DNA from: Trichopria drosophilae
Lineage: Eukaryota; Arthropoda; Insecta; Hymenoptera; Diapriidae
NCBI GenBank assembly: GCA_030407085.1
Contig: CM059582.1
Span: 67,971,501-68,035,500 of the forward strand
Length of the DNA stretch: 64,000 nt
Direction of reading: 5' to 3'
Below the pieces are notes generated by a model. It ran no database searches, was not told the origin of the DNA, and saw only the letters and a program-made list of their open reading frames with translations. Every line of letters starts with the position of its first letter. The stretch's first letter is position 1. A program made the position numbers and the translations under genes. Of the stretch, positions 63,778 to 64,000 are shown in pieces.

Positions 63778-64000
63778 ATGAAAAATCATCCTTATCATTT
63801 AGTAACATATAGTCCATGACCATTAATAATATCATTTAGAATTTTTTAAAGAATTTTAAGAATTATTAATATATTTAAATTTTTTTCATTTAATTTAATT
63901 TTATTATTTTTTTTTATAATATTAATATTTTTTATTCAATGAATTCGTGATATTTATCGAGAAAGAATTTTTCAAGGTAATCATACAATTAAAGTTTTAA
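63778..64000 (+). pseudogene. cox3: Cytochrome c oxidase subunit III, 5' part (NUMT), with nonsense codon
   Basis: ATG 63778: MKNHPYHLVTYSPWPLMMSF, then SIF and TAA at 63847-63849. It continues in frame to FFIQWIRDIYRESIFQGNHT and runs off the window. These are standard cox3 N-terminal landmarks. Confidence 0.93.

Overview
This window is nuclear DNA of an insect, most likely a hymenopteran. It is densely packed with transposable elements. From about 20.05 kb to the right edge it contains a mitochondrial insertion (NUMT) that nested mobile elements have broken into pieces. The mitochondrial blocks are very AT-rich, read cleanly only with the invertebrate mitochondrial code (TGA=Trp, AGA=Ser, ATA=Met), and keep insect gene order on one strand: trnI-nad2-trnW-(trnC)-cox1-cox2-trnD-trnK-atp8-atp6-cox3. 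The swapped D-K order, as in honey bee, and the missing trnL2 between cox1 and cox2 support Hymenoptera. About 4.85 kb of mitochondrial DNA is spread over about 44 kb.

Region 1-7250: a decayed minus-strand copy of an uncharacterised arthropod protein family. It is split at a TTAA by a 5.4-kb piggyBac-like element (815-6195) with about 0.9-kb terminal inverted repeats. The left inverted repeat carries a tRNA-derived SINE, which itself carries a fold-back insertion. Region 7250-19580: LTR-retrotransposon debris, namely a 1.96-kb LTR, a second LTR with a 25-base G/C polypurine tract, and a minus-strand Ty3/gypsy gag-pol with a 264-bp in-frame tandem duplication. This is followed by an LTR-like tandem array and AT-rich DNA. 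A second, complete copy of the SINE lies at about 19581-19940.

Region 20053-64000, the interrupted NUMT. In order, the insertions are: LINE-A copy 1 in nad2; an 8.3-kb long-TIR DNA transposon in nad2 (itself carrying a 5'-truncated LINE); a 0.68-kb fold-back element in cox1; a Ty3/gypsy element in cox1 (4-bp ATTT duplication); LINE-A copy 2 in cox2; LINE-B in cox2 (itself carrying a TTAA MITE); an R1-clade-like LINE in atp6; and LINE-C in atp6. Target-site duplications are readable for most of them, and removing the inserts rejoins the mitochondrial reading frames. The mitochondrial genes carry only a handful of lesions (nad2 and cox3 nonsense, cox1, atp8 and atp6 frame changes, a cox2 palindrome). 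The NUMT is therefore fairly well preserved in spite of eight separate insertions.

The LINE-A, B and C families share a layout: ORF1 with a conserved N-terminal block and coiled coil, and ORF2 with APE endonuclease and RT. They also share a 5' terminus carrying a splice-donor-like GTAAGT, a 3' stem-loop, and a short microsatellite tail. In A and C the two element ends are complementary. Two unrelated DNA transposons and one MITE share roughly 100-130-bp subterminal modules rich in AAAATGGCGG, which resembles the YY1/Pho core. No ordinary host gene was recognised. Coordinates come from reading the sequence by eye; family names below superfamily level are tentative.
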